Assembly (NCBI GenBank): GCA_903813345.2 | Contig: CAIIXF020000008.1 | Coordinates: 28,212,005 to 28,276,004 of the forward strand | DNA length: 64,000 nucleotides | Direction of reading: 5' to 3' | Source: Owenia fusiformis | Lineage: Eukaryota > Annelida > Polychaeta > Sabellida > Oweniidae | Shown: positions 1 to 13,259 of the stretch, piece by piece | How the letters are laid out: each line of letters opens with the position of its first letter | How positions within the stretch are numbered: the stretch's first letter is position 1 | The notes under the pieces: model-generated | Database searches by the model: none | The model's input: only the letters and a program-made list of their open reading frames with translations | Told to the model about the DNA's origin: nothing | Program-made: the position numbers and the translations under genes

Positions 1-447
1 TGCATATGATTTTAAGAGGGATAATATGATTTTATTTCCCAGGGAAAACAGTAGTATTATGGAATAATAATGTTTATTACTTTGGTCATGGGCTTTCAAT
101 AGATATTGAATGCCCATGCTTTGGTTTAACATTAAAAACATAAGATTTTTGCGAAAAATTTCTGCCATCTTCCGGAGGGACAGACATAAGCTCAAGCTTT
201 ATAAGCTTCATAAGCTCAAGCTTTATAGGAATAGTGGCTTACACCATGACAGATGGACTGATGAACAGACACCCTATATGCTCAGTATGAGCCAAAATTA
301 AATTATTGCAAATTGGAGTTATAATACAGTCATTTTCATCAAATGCTTTCCAATTTTTGAGCTCTTCATTGAAGTAAAATTCTTCATCAAAAAATTTGAA
401 TTTCAGCTGCAATCTGTATTAAAATCTTAATGCACCATATTCCTTAC

Positions 448-595
448 CTTCTGCAGTTGCCTTGTCACTACCAACATGCTCAGTTAGAACATTGCCGTAT
501 TTCTTCAGCTTATTGATGATGCGCTGGTAGAGGTCAGCATCTTGGCGTCCACCTCTGATACTGCCACAGAAATAGATGGTAGACATAATGTGTAC
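448..595 (-). CDS. DNPH1: DNPH1 copy B, exon 1 (gene continues off the left edge)
   Basis: First coding exon of a second 2'-deoxynucleoside 5'-phosphate N-hydrolase gene. The ATG is at 586-584 and the exon is entered through a TTTCCAG acceptor, leaving 9 nt of 5'UTR (595-587). It ends after one base of a codon at a GTAAGG donor (447-442), the same phase as copy A. The 46 residues begin MSTIYFCGSIRGGRQDAD, with the substrate-loop Tyr5 and Ser9 of the family, and continue to VLTEHVGSD. The following exons, with the catalytic Asp and Glu, must lie left of position 1. The residues are close to those of the copy A exon at 31,517-31,655, so the two genes are tandem paralogues. Whether copy B is complete cannot be judged here. 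Bases 1-447 are intron with nothing recognised. Confidence 0.85.
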
Positions 596-1839
596 CTGGA
601 AACAAATTGAAATTATTTTTTCATTGTGTCTGTTATCGGAAATTCTCATGAAACCCTGCATGAATTCAAATTTCAAAGTTTATTTATACAAATTTTGTAG
701 AGATCTGCATCAAGGTGATCACCTTAGATAATGCCAATGAAATTGATGTTAGACTATAGGGCATGTCCTCTATTTTAATTTTCAAGAATTCAACATTCCC
801 TTATGATTTTATTCCTGAAGAAAATCTGAAATTCCTCGTCTTTGTCCTAGTAGGGAAAACCATATCATGTCATACTTCTTGACAATGGCAACCCTGCTTT
901 ATCAGATTAACTCAAGTGATTGAATCAGCAACATTCAAGTAAGGTACTGAAGTACAATAAACATTAATAATAAAAAAACTTCAAATACATCTTACAAAAA
1001 AGTGCACCTTATATTTTTCAAAGATGCTCTTGAAAGATAATGATAAAAAATTAGTACCATGGGTACTGGGCTCACATGGTCACATTTTTTGCTGATTTTT
1101 TGTTACAAAATTATTTCAAGCCATCTGTCTCTCAGTCAATTAAAATGGCTGAAAAAAAAACGGATATAATTTTTTGCCAATAATTTGTAACAAAATTATT
1201 TCATACAACTACTCTTTACAGTGACATGGCTTTTTGCAATGCAAGACACCTAAAATTATTTGTAAAGCTAGGAAATGGGCCAAAATTGAATTTCGCAAGA
1301 CAAAAATGGCGACCATTTTGAAATCAGGCAAGCTTTTGAACCAGGAGTCATAGGGGAGTTGTTTGTATTGATGTTGAACAAAAATAACTTGAAACTGGAA
1401 TCCTATTGACAGAGGTTTTAAGCAAATGGTCCAAAAGAGGATTTCCCGAGACAGATGGACAAATCAATGTTAACTAAAATGGCTGAAAATAAAAAAAACG
1501 GATATAATATTTTGCTGATTATTTGTAACAAAATAATTTCATACAACTACCTTTTACAGTGACATGGCTTTTTACAATGCAGGACAGCTGAAATTATTTG
1601 TAAAGCTAGGAAATGGGCAAAAAGTGAATTTTGCGAAACAAGAATGGCAACCATTTTGAAAATAGGCGAGCTTTTGAACCAAGAGTCATAGGAGAGTTTT
1701 TTGTATTGATGTTGAACAAAATTAACTTAAAATGGGAATCCTATCGACAGAGGGTTTAAGGTAAATGGTCCAAAAGTGGATTTTGCGAGACAGATGGACA
1801 AATCAATGTTAACTAAAATGGCTGAAAATAAATAAATGG

Positions 1840-2077
1840 ATATATCAGAAACAAGTCAAATTCTTTACTTCAGAGAATATTTTTAATTTATTGAGACTTT
1901 CGACTAATATCCCTTAGTCTTTTTCAAAATATAACAGCATGTATACATTTATGTGACGTCATAAACATGTCGTTACATGCTGTTATATTTTGAAAAAGAC
2001 TAAGGGATATTAGTCGAAAGTCTCAATAAATTAAAAATATTCTCTGAAGTAAAGAATTTGACTTGTTTCTGATATAT
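1840..2077. mobile_element. Near-perfect hairpin MITE with TA-type flanks
   Basis: Two arms of about 105 bp starting ATATATCAGAAACAAGTC are inverted copies around a 25-30 bp loop. The loop contains TGACGTCA, a perfect CRE-like palindrome. The element sits inside one unit of the 335-bp tandem array and explains the extra length of that unit. Flanking TA and very short termini fit a Tc1/mariner-derived MITE. The near identity of the arms suggests a recent insertion. Confidence 0.75.
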
Positions 2078-5000
2078 TAACCAGAGAGATGAACTTACAT
2101 AGAACTAAATGGATATAATTTTTCGCTGATTTTTCGTAACAAAATTATTTCATACATCTACTCTTCACATTGACATGGATTTTTACAATGTAGGACACTT
2201 GAAATTATTTGTAAAGCTAGGAAATGGGTCAAAAGTGAATTTCGCGAGACAAAAATGGCGGCAATTTTGAAAATAGGCGAGCTTTTAAACCAGGAGTCAT
2301 AGGCTAGTTTTCTGAATTGATGTTGAACAGAAATAACTTAAAACAGGAATCCTATCGACAGAGGTTTTAAAACGTGCCACAGAAAGTGGATTTCGCGAGT
2401 CAGATAGACAAATCAATGTTAACTAAAATGGCTGAAAATAAAAAAATGGATACAATTTTTCGCTGATTTTTTGTAACAAAATTATTTCATATATCTACCC
2501 TTTACATTGACATGGATTTTTACAATGTAGGACACCTGAAATTATTTGTAAAGCTAGGAAATGGGTCAAAAGTGAATTTCGCGAGACAAAAGTGACAGCC
2601 ATTTTGAAAATAGCCGACCTTTTGAACCAAGAGTCATAGGAGAGTTTTTTGTATTGATGTTGAACAAAAATAACTTAAAATGGGATTCCTATCGACAGAG
2701 GGTTAAAGGTAAATGGTCCAAAAGTGAATTTTGCGAGACAGATGGACAAATCAATGTTAACTAAAATGGCTGAAAATAAATAAATGGATATAATTTTTCG
2801 CTGATTTTTCATAACAAAATTATTTCATACATCTACTCTTTACTTTGCAATGGACTTCTACAATGTAGGACACTTGAAATTATTTGTAAGGCTAGGAAAT
2901 GGGTCAAAAGTGAATTTCGCGAGACAAAAATGGCGGCCATTTTGAAAATAGGCGAGCTTTTGAACCAGGAGTCATAGGGGAGTTTTCTGAATTCATGTTG
3001 AACAGAAATAACTTAAAACAGGAATCCTATCGACAGAGGTTTTAAAACGTGCCACTGTTATTGACAGAAAGTGGACAAATCAATGTTAACTAAAATGGCT
3101 GAAAATAAAAAATGGATACAATTTTTCGCTGATTTTTTGTAACAAAATTATTTCATATATCTAATCTTTACATTGACATGGATTTTTACAATGTAGGACA
3201 CCTGAAATTATTTGTAAAGCTAGGAAATGAGCCAAAAGTGAATTTCGCGAGACAAAAGTGACGGCCATTTTGAAAATAGGCGAGCTTTTGAACCAGGAGT
3301 CATAGTAGGCGAGTAGGCCAAGCCTCAGAAGTCCTTAAATAAAGGAGTTTAATAGTCGGCTGACCCTATGGGATATTTTGGTATCGTTAGAAAGCTGAGA
3401 TATTGACCTGTAATATGTGATAGATACCTACTTTGAAAACAGGTGACGTTACCATGGAAACGGGCATTGGACAATAGTTATACTTAATAAGAACTAAATA
3501 CCCATTTCAGGTTTATGTGCACCAAATGATAAAAATATTCTCCTTTTTAATGCGTAAATGGTGAGAATTCAATAGAGATTGGTAAATCTTGAACATTTGT
3601 GACTAAATTTGTAGTATAAAACATTTCTAATTTACATTGTGACATCACAATTGTGAAATTCAAATAGAAAACTGTTTATTTCATTTGGTCTCCTTTAATC
3701 CAATTCATCGTGTAATTATAATTTAGTTAAAATATCACCTTCATGTATATCAAATGAAAGCTGCTTTTCTTACAAATACGTTGGTACACGAAACAAAAGG
3801 ATTGGACAATCACCCACTGAGATATAGCATATTTTGCTCTGATGAAGCAATGGCCAGAACTACTGAAATCTACTATAATTGCACAGGTTTAGCACATAGT
3901 TTGTGAATTTCAATACCAAAACACATTTTAATTGTCTTATAACTTTAAATATCTGTGGCCCTTTGGATTAGTTTTGGTCTCATTTCAATAAAGAGGTATA
4001 TATCTAAAATGTATGATATTGACTCATTTGAAAAGCATGTATTGTTACCATGGAAACAGGTGTTGAATAGGAGATTTCATTATTAAGAATAATGCATTTA
4101 TATTCATTATTAGTTGGTGATCTGGTGAAATACTGTGAATACAAATGAAATGATCCTATGTGGATCCTATGGATAAAATTGGTATGTTCGAACAGTTACC
4201 ACTTTGTTCTTGTAGACATAGGAATAGATTTTGATTATAACTGAAATGGGGTTTGTTGCTATGGAAACGCTTGTCAAACAATATATGTCCTTGATATGAG
4301 TAAAATATATAAAACAATTTGTTCGCATAGTTAACATTATGAATGTGTATTCTTTCAGTGCCTAATGTGAGGATATTGGTGGATTTGATTTATATTGACC
4401 ATTAGTGGCTAATTAAGTTCAGTTAATTGAAGTGTATATATGCTATGTGATGTCACAATGGTGAATTTTGATTAAGATAATTGAAAATCAAAATTAATTA
4501 CCGCAATTCATTGTGAAATTTCAATTTTATTGGAATGTGACCGTGTTATATATCATATTAAAGCTACTGGTCTATTGATTTCAGTGATATATAAAAGTAA
4601 TATGATCAGTTTGATATATGTGGATATAACCCTTATTTCTTTCTGTTGTATCAGTACTGGCTACAATGGCTAAATTGACCTGTTTTGGCACAAACAGATT
4701 CACGAACAAAATGTTTGTTAATACTGAATTATTTAAACTATTGATAAGAATGTGCAGAAAACTATTATTTGAATATTCTCTGCATGTAGATCAAATGAAA
4801 GCTTATTTTTTCAGAAAAAAAAACATCCATATCTTTTATTTTGCAATAACCTTTTTGTGACTCATGTCACAGATGGGCCACTAGATATGGTTAATGGTTC
4901 ACAACTGTATTTGAAATCATGATTGTCTAATTTGACATACACTGGCATTCAGCGCATTGCCCAATATGAAATTTGTTTTGCCAAAGTTATTACCATTTGC

Positions 5001-6119
5001 CAGAAAAATAAATTGTTGTAAAATCTTTAGATTTTCCTGAAACAAAGTATACACTCTGGCAATTTTAGAAAATAGACACTACAAGGAATGATATCAAAAA
5101 TATTCTAAAATAGAAACAATTTTTGCTAAGCTTACTCGCTAGATCTGATTGGCCAAAGAAATTATAATATTCGTATGCTATCACAATCATCAATTACCTA
5201 TGTATTCTATAATATTTTTTATTTTATTTATTTTCATGTTTTTTATGTCATCGCCCGATGATAGTGACCAAAAATGATGCAATTTGATTTTCAACTACTA
5301 ACAAGTCTTAAAATAGAACGAAAACGTAAAAATTAAGAGAAATCTCAAGGAATAGCTCTGATGATACTGGATTTGATACTGAATTTTGGCTAATATGGGA
5401 TCTAGTATGGGATCTGATATTGAATTTTGACTGATAAGTAGTTGCTGTATTTGCAACTTATGTCCTGTGAAGATTTCAAAGCTCTTGGAATTTCAGTTTT
5501 CGATGTTTACTTTAAATTGGCAAAAAGTAGACTTTTTCCATTTTCAAGGAACTTTGTCATGTATAAGATCAATTACTAAGTAACAAACTCATATCATTTG
5601 GACAAAAAAGAAGTTTTTCTGTACACAGTTATACCTTTCCAAACATAATGTGGTTACAATTCACTGTCTGAACACAGGGCCGAAGGTCCTTAATTCTAGT
5701 ACCCGGTGGTTGCTTAACAATGAAAATGATAAGTTTCAGTGATTTTTCAATTTATTAAAGAGACTCTATGCCATAGGTTAGCGTAATTAAGATACATTCA
5801 TGTATGAATCAAAGAACATATCAAAATCAAGATAAAAATAAGATTAATATAATTATCATTTCCAAACATTGAAAATGAGTGATAGTGTTAATACAAGTTT
5901 ATCTCTGAAACTAAATGCAGTTACTTTATGAAACTTTCAAATATTTATATTTTAATGATCTTTCTTTCAGATGACATAATTTAAAGAATACCCCTTCTTC
6001 ACTTGAAATTTATTCTATCAAGGTATAACATCGAAATATAGGTAACAGTACTAAAACAACTAGAAAAACAGCAACTCCACGGAGTAGCAAATCCCACCGA
6101 ACAAAACATGTTTTGGTAA

Positions 6120-7390
6120 ATAGCGGCCATATAAAATTTGAGCCAAATCCATCCACTGGTATTTGAATTATCAAAGATTGTGTTTTTATGATACATGGTT
6201 GCCAATTCAGCTGTCATCTTTAGATTTCTTCTTTAGCAGAGCTCCTATGTCCCAAGGCATCAGCATAAACAATTTAATCCTAATCCGTCAACTGGTACTT
6301 GAGTTATTAAGGATTACATGTTTAATGAAAAATTGTGGAGATTTCGATAAATAGCAGCCACCTTGAAAATTTCTTCTCAAGCAGAGCTCCTTTATTTCTA
6401 GGCATCAGTATATACAATTTGAAGTAAATACATCCAATGACATTTGAGTTATCAAGATTACCTTTTTTATGAAAAATGGCAGCCATTTTGAAATTCAGCT
6501 GACGCCTTTGAAATTTCTTCTGAAGCAGATCTCATAGTTCCTTAAACATCAGGATATAAAATTGGAACCAAATCCATCCACTGGTATTTGAGTTATCAAT
6601 GATTATGTTTTTTTTACGAAAAATGGCGACCATTTTGAAATTCAGTGGCCATCTTGAAAATGTCTTCTTGAGCAGAACTTCTTTGTCTCTAGGCATCAGC
6701 ATATAGAATTTGAACCAAATCAATTAACTGGTATTTGAGTTATCAAAGGTTACATTCTTTTATGAAAAATGGCGGCCATTTTGAAATTTAGCTGCCATCT
6801 CGAAAATCCCTTCTCTAAACAGAGCTCCTATGTCCCTGGGCATCAGTATCTAAAATTTAAACCAAATCTATTCAATGGTATTTGAGTTATCAAAGATAAC
6901 GTTTTTTACGAAAAATGGCCGCCATTTTGAAATATGGTGGTCATCTTGAAAATGTCTTCATGAGCAAGGCTCCTTTGTATCCAGGCGACAGCATATGAAA
7001 TTTGATCCAAATCCATTCAATGGTATTTGAGTTATCAAAGATAACGTTTTTTGTTACGAAAAATGGCCGCCATTTTGAAATATGGTGGCCATCTTGAAAA
7101 TGTCTTCTTCATCAAGGCTCCTTTGTACCCGGGCAACAGCATATAAAATTTGAACCAAATCCATCAACTAGTATTTGAGTAATCAAAGATTATATTTTTT
7201 CCGAAAAATGGCCGCCATTTTTAATTTAGCAGCCATATTGAAAATTCCTTCTCGAGCAGAGGTCCTACAACCATAAGGCATAAGCCTATAAAATTTGAAT
7301 GAAATCCGTCAACCGTTATTTGAGTTATTGCCCGGACACACGAACGGACGGACGGCTTTTCTATATTCGAACTTCGTTCGGTGGGATAAT
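6120..7390. repeat. 148-bp tandem array with AAAATGGCNGCCATTTT core
   Basis: The phrase AAAATGGCNNCCATTTTGAAAT recurs near 6,470, 6,618, 6,762, 6,912, 7,059 and 7,205, giving a period close to 148 bp. Weaker units lie further left. Each unit also carries CCAAATCCATCAACTGGTA and TTTGAGTTATCAAAG. The array ends with CGGACACACGAACGGACGGACGG, a terminus typical of abundant marine-invertebrate repeats. It lies inside the 8.2-kb composite element and is non-coding. Confidence 0.75.
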
Positions 7391-7439
7391 AATTTCTCCA
7401 AACTTAATACCGTAGAGTTACCTAGTTAAACGTTCAGCT

Positions 7440-8600
7440 GGTTAGAACTAGCAATCTACCCATTCGAGTGGGTCACCAAGGGTCCATAAAAGCTCCACAT
7501 GGCAACAGCTCCCATCAAATGCTCGTCTGTATTGATCGTTTGACCTTAATATGACCTTGGCCAAGAAACATTGACTTTGACTTCAGGTCACTTAATCATG
7601 AGTCACTGAGGGTTACAGTATCCTTCAAGTAAGTGTCGAACTTTGTTCTTGAGATCTTGACAAATATAATGTTGACCTTAACCCTAAGGTCACCTAGTCA
7701 TGGGTTGCCAAAGATCACAACAGCCCACCAGGCTCTTAAAACACCAAATATCTAGATATCAACCTTTGATCTTGGTATGACCTCAGGTCACGCAATCATG
7801 GGTCGACAAGGGTCACAATAGCCCTTAAGGTACTTACTTAGATAGCAACCCTCGACCTTGACTCATAAAAATTGACTTTGACCTTAGGTTACTTAATCAA
7901 TGGTCGTCAAGGGTCACAGCAGCCCCAAGGACCTAACATCACCAAATATCTAGATATTGACCTATGATCTTGGAATAACCATGACCTCAAGTCACCTAAT
8001 CATGGGTCGCCAAGGGTCAAAGCAGTCCCAAATGCATTAAAACGCCAAATACCAAGGTATTGACCTCTGATCTTGGAATAACCTTGACCCGTAAATATTG
8101 ACTTTGAACTCAGGTCACCAAATCATTGGTCACCAAGGGTAAAAGTAGCCCCAGAAATCTTAAATTTCAAAATACCTAGATATTGACATTTGGCCTAGTA
8201 ATGACCTTTACCTCAGATCACCTTATCATTGGTCGCCAAAGGTCACTAGAGCTCCAGATGCATTCGATCTGGGAATGACCTTGCCCCACAAAGTTGACCT
8301 TGACCTCCGAGCACCTAAGCATGGGTCATCAAGGGTCATAGCACAGATCATTGAGATCAAGGGTCTTAAAAAGCCAAATACCTAGATATTGACCTTTTAC
8401 CTTTAAATGACGTTGACCTCTGATCTTCGTAGAATGTCCACCAATCCACTTAGTATGTTGACCAAGTATGGGAGCTCAGGGTCAAACGGTCTAGGCGGAG
8501 GAGATGTCTGGACAGACAGAGAATGACAGACAGACCACCATACTTCATACATGCTGACCCGATTTGTACCCTAATAGGTATTAGTGTTGTGTCTATAGCC
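7440..8600. repeat. Tandem minisatellite rich in TGACCT/AGGTCA
   Basis: Degenerate units of about 140-150 bp read roughly as TGACCTTGACC, a CCTAGATATTGACC block, CATGGGTCGCCAAGGGTCAC and AGCAGCCCCAAGG. By eye there are about twenty TGACCT or AGGTCA hexamers, including an everted pair TGACCTCAGGTCA at 7,778-7,790. The array ends in GGACAGACAGAGAATGACAG. The same family, in reverse orientation, occurs at 30,060-30,400 and 33,300-33,660. Confidence 0.7.
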
Positions 8601-11600
8601 CCTAGTGATTCCTAGTTGGCCTTAGAGAATATCCTTGAAGATCCAAAATAGTGGAACCGTAAAAGACTAAAGATAGATCTTCATCTTTTGGTTCAGAGTT
8701 TGAACACAGTTGACAAAATTCAGTTCTTTTGTATGATGATGAAGATTTAGATAATTCATTAAATGAAAAATTAATAGAACTAATGAGCCATTTTGTGGAT
8801 CAAAGTTTGAGCCAAATTGATTGGTTTGGCTAATTTTTGCATGCATGTGTTAACTCATCCCTGGCCCATGGGATTATAGTTTCTTATATGAGTTATAACA
8901 TTACTTTGATGAATTTTTAAATGTTAATGCATTCCTATTCATATTGTCTAAAATTGCCGCTAATGTTTTTTATAAAACTTTGGCAATCAATTGCATGTCT
9001 ATAATTGTTAACTAAAGGAATAAATCTATGTATAAAAAAAAGAAAAAAAAAGACAGTTCCTTGAAGGAGGGCCTTCGTTTTTTCAATGATGAAAACATTA
9101 GGTCCAAATAAGACTTTAATGATTTCCATACATATGGTGGTGTCTGCATAGAAGTTCCTGATTGGCATTTAGAATCTTCAGAATAAGGGACAGTGGCTTC
9201 ATAGAAGCCCCAGTACCAGCACAACAGTGATTTCAAGGAAGACTCTTGTAGATTACTACATGGTCATGGTTGTTCCATAGAAGGCCACAGTGGTATCCCG
9301 TCAATCCATAGTAGTTCCATTTTTGTTCCATAAAAGGCCCTATCCCTGGTTGTGCCTTGATAGACATTGTCCTTAGCTCAAATAATTCCCATTTAAAACA
9401 TAGCAACTCCTTCAAATAGGCGATGCCAGAACCAGAATTTGATTTATATAAACACAGTATTCCTAACTTGATTGAATGATAAATTCTTATGAAATCATTC
9501 TTTAAAATTGTTGATTGTATACAAATTAAATTGTTAATTATTTTTAAAGTATATTTCACAATATAAAATTGATACTTATCCAATAGTCGACTACATGAAA
9601 AGAATCCTCAAATAATCAAGCATTTATTGAAGGAATATTTTTGCAGACTTTTTGAGGTCATGTGACCATGCCGTACAGTATGTGAAGTTATCATGGATGA
9701 TTGGCTCAAGGAGTGCAACATTGATATTTTTGCCACATACATATGGACATGTCGTGATTTCAAAATTTGAAGGCTGAACCAAAGTAGAAATATGCATTAG
9801 TTTCTCATTTGTACGCATTTCAATAACAAAAATATTTATAATCGACTTCACAAAAAAATAATTCTTGTGAAAAATTATCTCATACAAATACAGCTCGATG
9901 GATTCCGAAAGTGGTATAATCGTCTTCACAAAATTGATATACGAGGAGGTCCAAAAGTTTTGAACGCCCTGCTATTTTTTTAATGAACATGAAACTTTCA
10001 AATCATTAAGAAAAATTTATAAGTTTCACCGAAAAACACTTTTCTAAATAGTTTTTAATAAGGAGACCAAGCCAATCGGAATTAATGAGTATAATTATTT
10101 CTAAATCACACCCATGTCTAAAATGAGTAAAACAGTTTAGTGCAACCTTAAAAACACCAAAAGTTGTAAATCATTTATTATAATGACATCACAATAGGAG
10201 TATTTACTTAAATTAGTGATTTTAAATGTTTATAAAGCTTTGTCTGATATGAGACATACATGACAATATACCGTATGTACTGAGGAAAACACTTTTCTTG
10301 CGACTTTCAGACTCATCGATCAGGATAAAAAGTTGTTCCACCTCTCCCGAGACTAGCATAAAAGATGTTAGTCTCAGACCTCTCATACAGTATTTTGTGT
10401 CTATAACCACTGATACCCCAGATTCAAAAGCATGAAACCACGGCATAGCTTGATCTAATCATGTTGATTTACTTATCATAATACTCGTTATTGCACTAGC
10501 TTTAATTTGATATCCATAAAGTGCATATTCTTTTGCAATTGTAATCATGGAAGATATCAGTTTCACGGAGACAATGTAAAGCAAACTGTTTCTCATTTGA
10601 AATCCGCTATTGTGATGTCACAATAACACTTTAAAATTTAATATATAGAATCATTTAGTCATTATAGTTCAAGATTGATAAAAATTAGTCATTTCCACAC
10701 AATTGCTATTAATAAAATATACATATTTGGATCACTGGCTGGAAATGCCCATTCCTATACGTATTTCAATCTTATTAAGGATACCTATTGCTCAACGCCC
10801 GTTTCCATGGCAACGGCACCTGTTTAAACACTAATCATATATCACACATCATAGACAGTTGTCAAAGCTTTGCATTGATACCAACTTTTCTCATAGGGTC
10901 AAAATACTACTAAAGTTATGATATCAATAAGAATGTATACAATGGTAGAAATTCACCAATATTTTGTCATTTGCGATAATGCCGAACTGCTGATAATTTC
11001 TGCAACTCAGGCCACAATTTAAATCACCTTATATCATAATATCTCAGAGAGTAAATGATCAATGTTTACAATTTATATACCAAAATGATCGTGAGAGCAG
11101 TAGCTTTCATTTGATATACATAAAGGTAACATTTGTAAGCAATTGTGATTACACAATCTAATGGTGTTAATAATTTCATATGAGACCAACTGTTTTTCAT
11201 TCAAAATAGACCATTATGACATCACAATAATCAAAAAAGAGTAGAATATGTATAATTTTGAGTTAAATGTTGAAGATAAACTAAAATTCTTTCAATTCCT
11301 TAATTTTCATTCTTTCAAAGTTGCACATTGACTTAACCAGATATCCCTTGCAATGGTGCTGTACTTTTTTTTCTTATTAAGGACATCTTTTGTTCAACGC
11401 CCGTTTCCATGACAACGTCACCTATTCCAACACAAATTATTTATCACACGACATAGACAATTCTCTGAGCTTTGCTATGATACCAAATTTTCCCATAGGG
11501 TCAGTTGAACTATTAAACTCATAATTTATTTCTTTGGCCTACTCGCCTATAGGGGGGTTTTCTGTATTGATGTTGAACAGAAATAACTTAAAACAGGAAT

Positions 11601-12729
11601 CCTATCGACAGAGGTTAGCTAGGAAATGGGCTAAAAGTGAATTTTGCGAGACAAAAGTGACGGCCATTTTGAAAATAGGCGAGCTTTTGAACCAGGAGTC
11701 ATAGGGGGGTTTTCTGTATTGATGTTGAACAGAAATAACTTAAAACAGGAATCCTATCGACAGAGGTTTTAAAACGTGCCACAATTGTTGACGGACGGAC
11801 GGACGGACGGACAGACAGACGGACAAGTGAGCGATTGCAATAGCTCACCATGTGAGCTAAAAACTGGACCCTATGTTTTGTCTTTCTACTGTGATGATTT
11901 ACTCTTACAATACCCAGTAATCACCCTTGTATAAAAGTTACCTGGGATCACACATATTTCAGAATTAACTTGCTAAAAGCAGTGAAAGAACTATTTATTC
12001 TCAGTTTATATATTAACTTTGAAAAATCAGGCGATTTTGAATATTCATTTCTTGAAATTTTTTAGAAAAAATTTAAAAACATGTTTGACCAAGGAAAGTG
12101 AAATTACAGATACATAACCATATGGTAAATACTGGATTTGATTCTATTGATATGACATTGACCTTGTATTTAAGTGAGACAAACCCCACATCTATTCTAG
12201 CTTAGTTTCTCCAAAGTCTAATATAGGTTCAAAAAACATAAATAATATGATAAAGTTCACAGAGACAGTGTAAGGAAGTTGGTTATCTCTAGTCTAAGAT
12301 AATTGAACATAGTCTGACCTGTTTCCAACTTAGAGTGCTGTAATGTTAGTATTGGTTACCATAACAACCACACCATCTCATATTTCTAATGCTCCACTAC
12401 CTGGGATAATCTAACTGAGATTTCTGAGAAAAACAATTTCTAAGTGCAATAATGTGAACAACTGTAATCATTATCAGTGAGATTATATCAGTGAAATCAG
12501 ATGGCATGGATTATCATTATGGCTATGTGTATATGTATAAATAAATTGGAAGTAGATCCCCATTAAATTTTTAGAAATTATTGTATCCAAAGAACATATT
12601 GGTCAAATAATACTTGGAATCATATCAGATATATTTCTAAATTCTATAAGTTTCCTTGCTTTGGTTTTTCCAAATAATTGACCAGTCATATTGGCAGACA
12701 CATTTAAGGTAAGTCTGTATGTTCGGAAT

Positions 12730-12860
12730 TTTGATGCAATTCTCAAAAGAGTCGCATGTAATTTTTCAAATATGAATCACTACTTCCACACATTGTCTAC
12801 ATCTTTCAGTTTTGCACAAAGAGTGCACCAATGTACCTAAAAAGAGTGTAAATAAAAGTT
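12730..12860. repeat. Partial copy of the hairpin MITE found at 34,887-35,103
   Basis: The block with CACATTGTCTACATCTTTC and GCACAAAGAGTGCAC matches the central half of the hairpin at 34,887-35,103. Only one arm and the loop region are recognisable. It lies in the first intron of DNPH1 copy B. Confidence 0.5.
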
Positions 12861-13259
12861 TTTTTCATAAAATGTATAAAAACGAGAAAATTCTGTGACA
12901 GTAAGTCACCTGAATTTTCTAGTTTTTTATCCATTTTACAAAAATATTCTTCACATTATGTCTAGGTTCAAAATTGAATACAATAATGAGCAAAACACTC
13001 AATCGGCCGGGCGCTGGCCAATGGATCGGAGAAAATGTGACCCAGGCATAACAGAAGGCCATATTTCTTTCATAACCTTGAGTATATACAATTGCAATAA
13101 CACAGGAACTTTCAATTTAATTCATGAAGAAAATACTTCTGCGCACAGAGTCTAGTTACAACCTCCGAAGATCGAGAATGCAAAGTGTAACAATTGTTAC
13201 AGATGCTGAGAATGTTAGTAGAGTCTATTTCACTGCTTAACTGCGTCAGTAGAACGGCA

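Larger units (their letters stand above)
3313..11548. mobile_element. Composite element with long inverted termini (8.2 kb)
   Basis: The left end starts TAGGCGAGTAGGCCAA and the right end finishes with its complement, GGCCTACTCGCC. Both continue inward with matching blocks: GACCCTATGGGA, a CCATGGAAACGGGC motif, and a TGACATCACAAT block. The arms are diverged and extend for more than 1 kb, with an internal duplication, since the GGAAACGGGC/GGAAACAGGTG motif occurs near 3,455 and 4,050 on the left and near 10,800 and 11,405 on the right. The insertion site duplicates TAG or ATAG. The interior holds two unrelated tandem arrays and no recognisable transposase. Confidence 0.6.
1050..11880. mobile_element. 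Interrupted MITE-like element with 335-bp internal tandem repeats
   Basis: The left end near 1,055 reads ACCATGGGTACTGGGCTCACATGG. The right end near 11,850 reads CTCACCATGTGAGC after a run of GACGGACG units, so the termini are short inverted repeats. Inside is a tandem array. The phrase AGGAGTCATAGG recurs near 1,344, 1,682, 2,292, 2,632 and 2,963, about 335 bp apart; the wider gap holds a 236-bp hairpin element. The array is interrupted at 3,312 by an 8.2-kb composite and resumes at 11,549. Related copies lie at 21,035-21,445 and 32,000-32,721. No coding capacity was seen. Confidence 0.65.

Noticed and set aside
67-447. Frame at 110-301 and possible extra DNPH1 exon left of exon 1
   Set aside because: No match to the IHNND or YELGR segments; the sequence looks like plain intron with a TATAAGCTTCATAAGCTCAAG-type local duplication.
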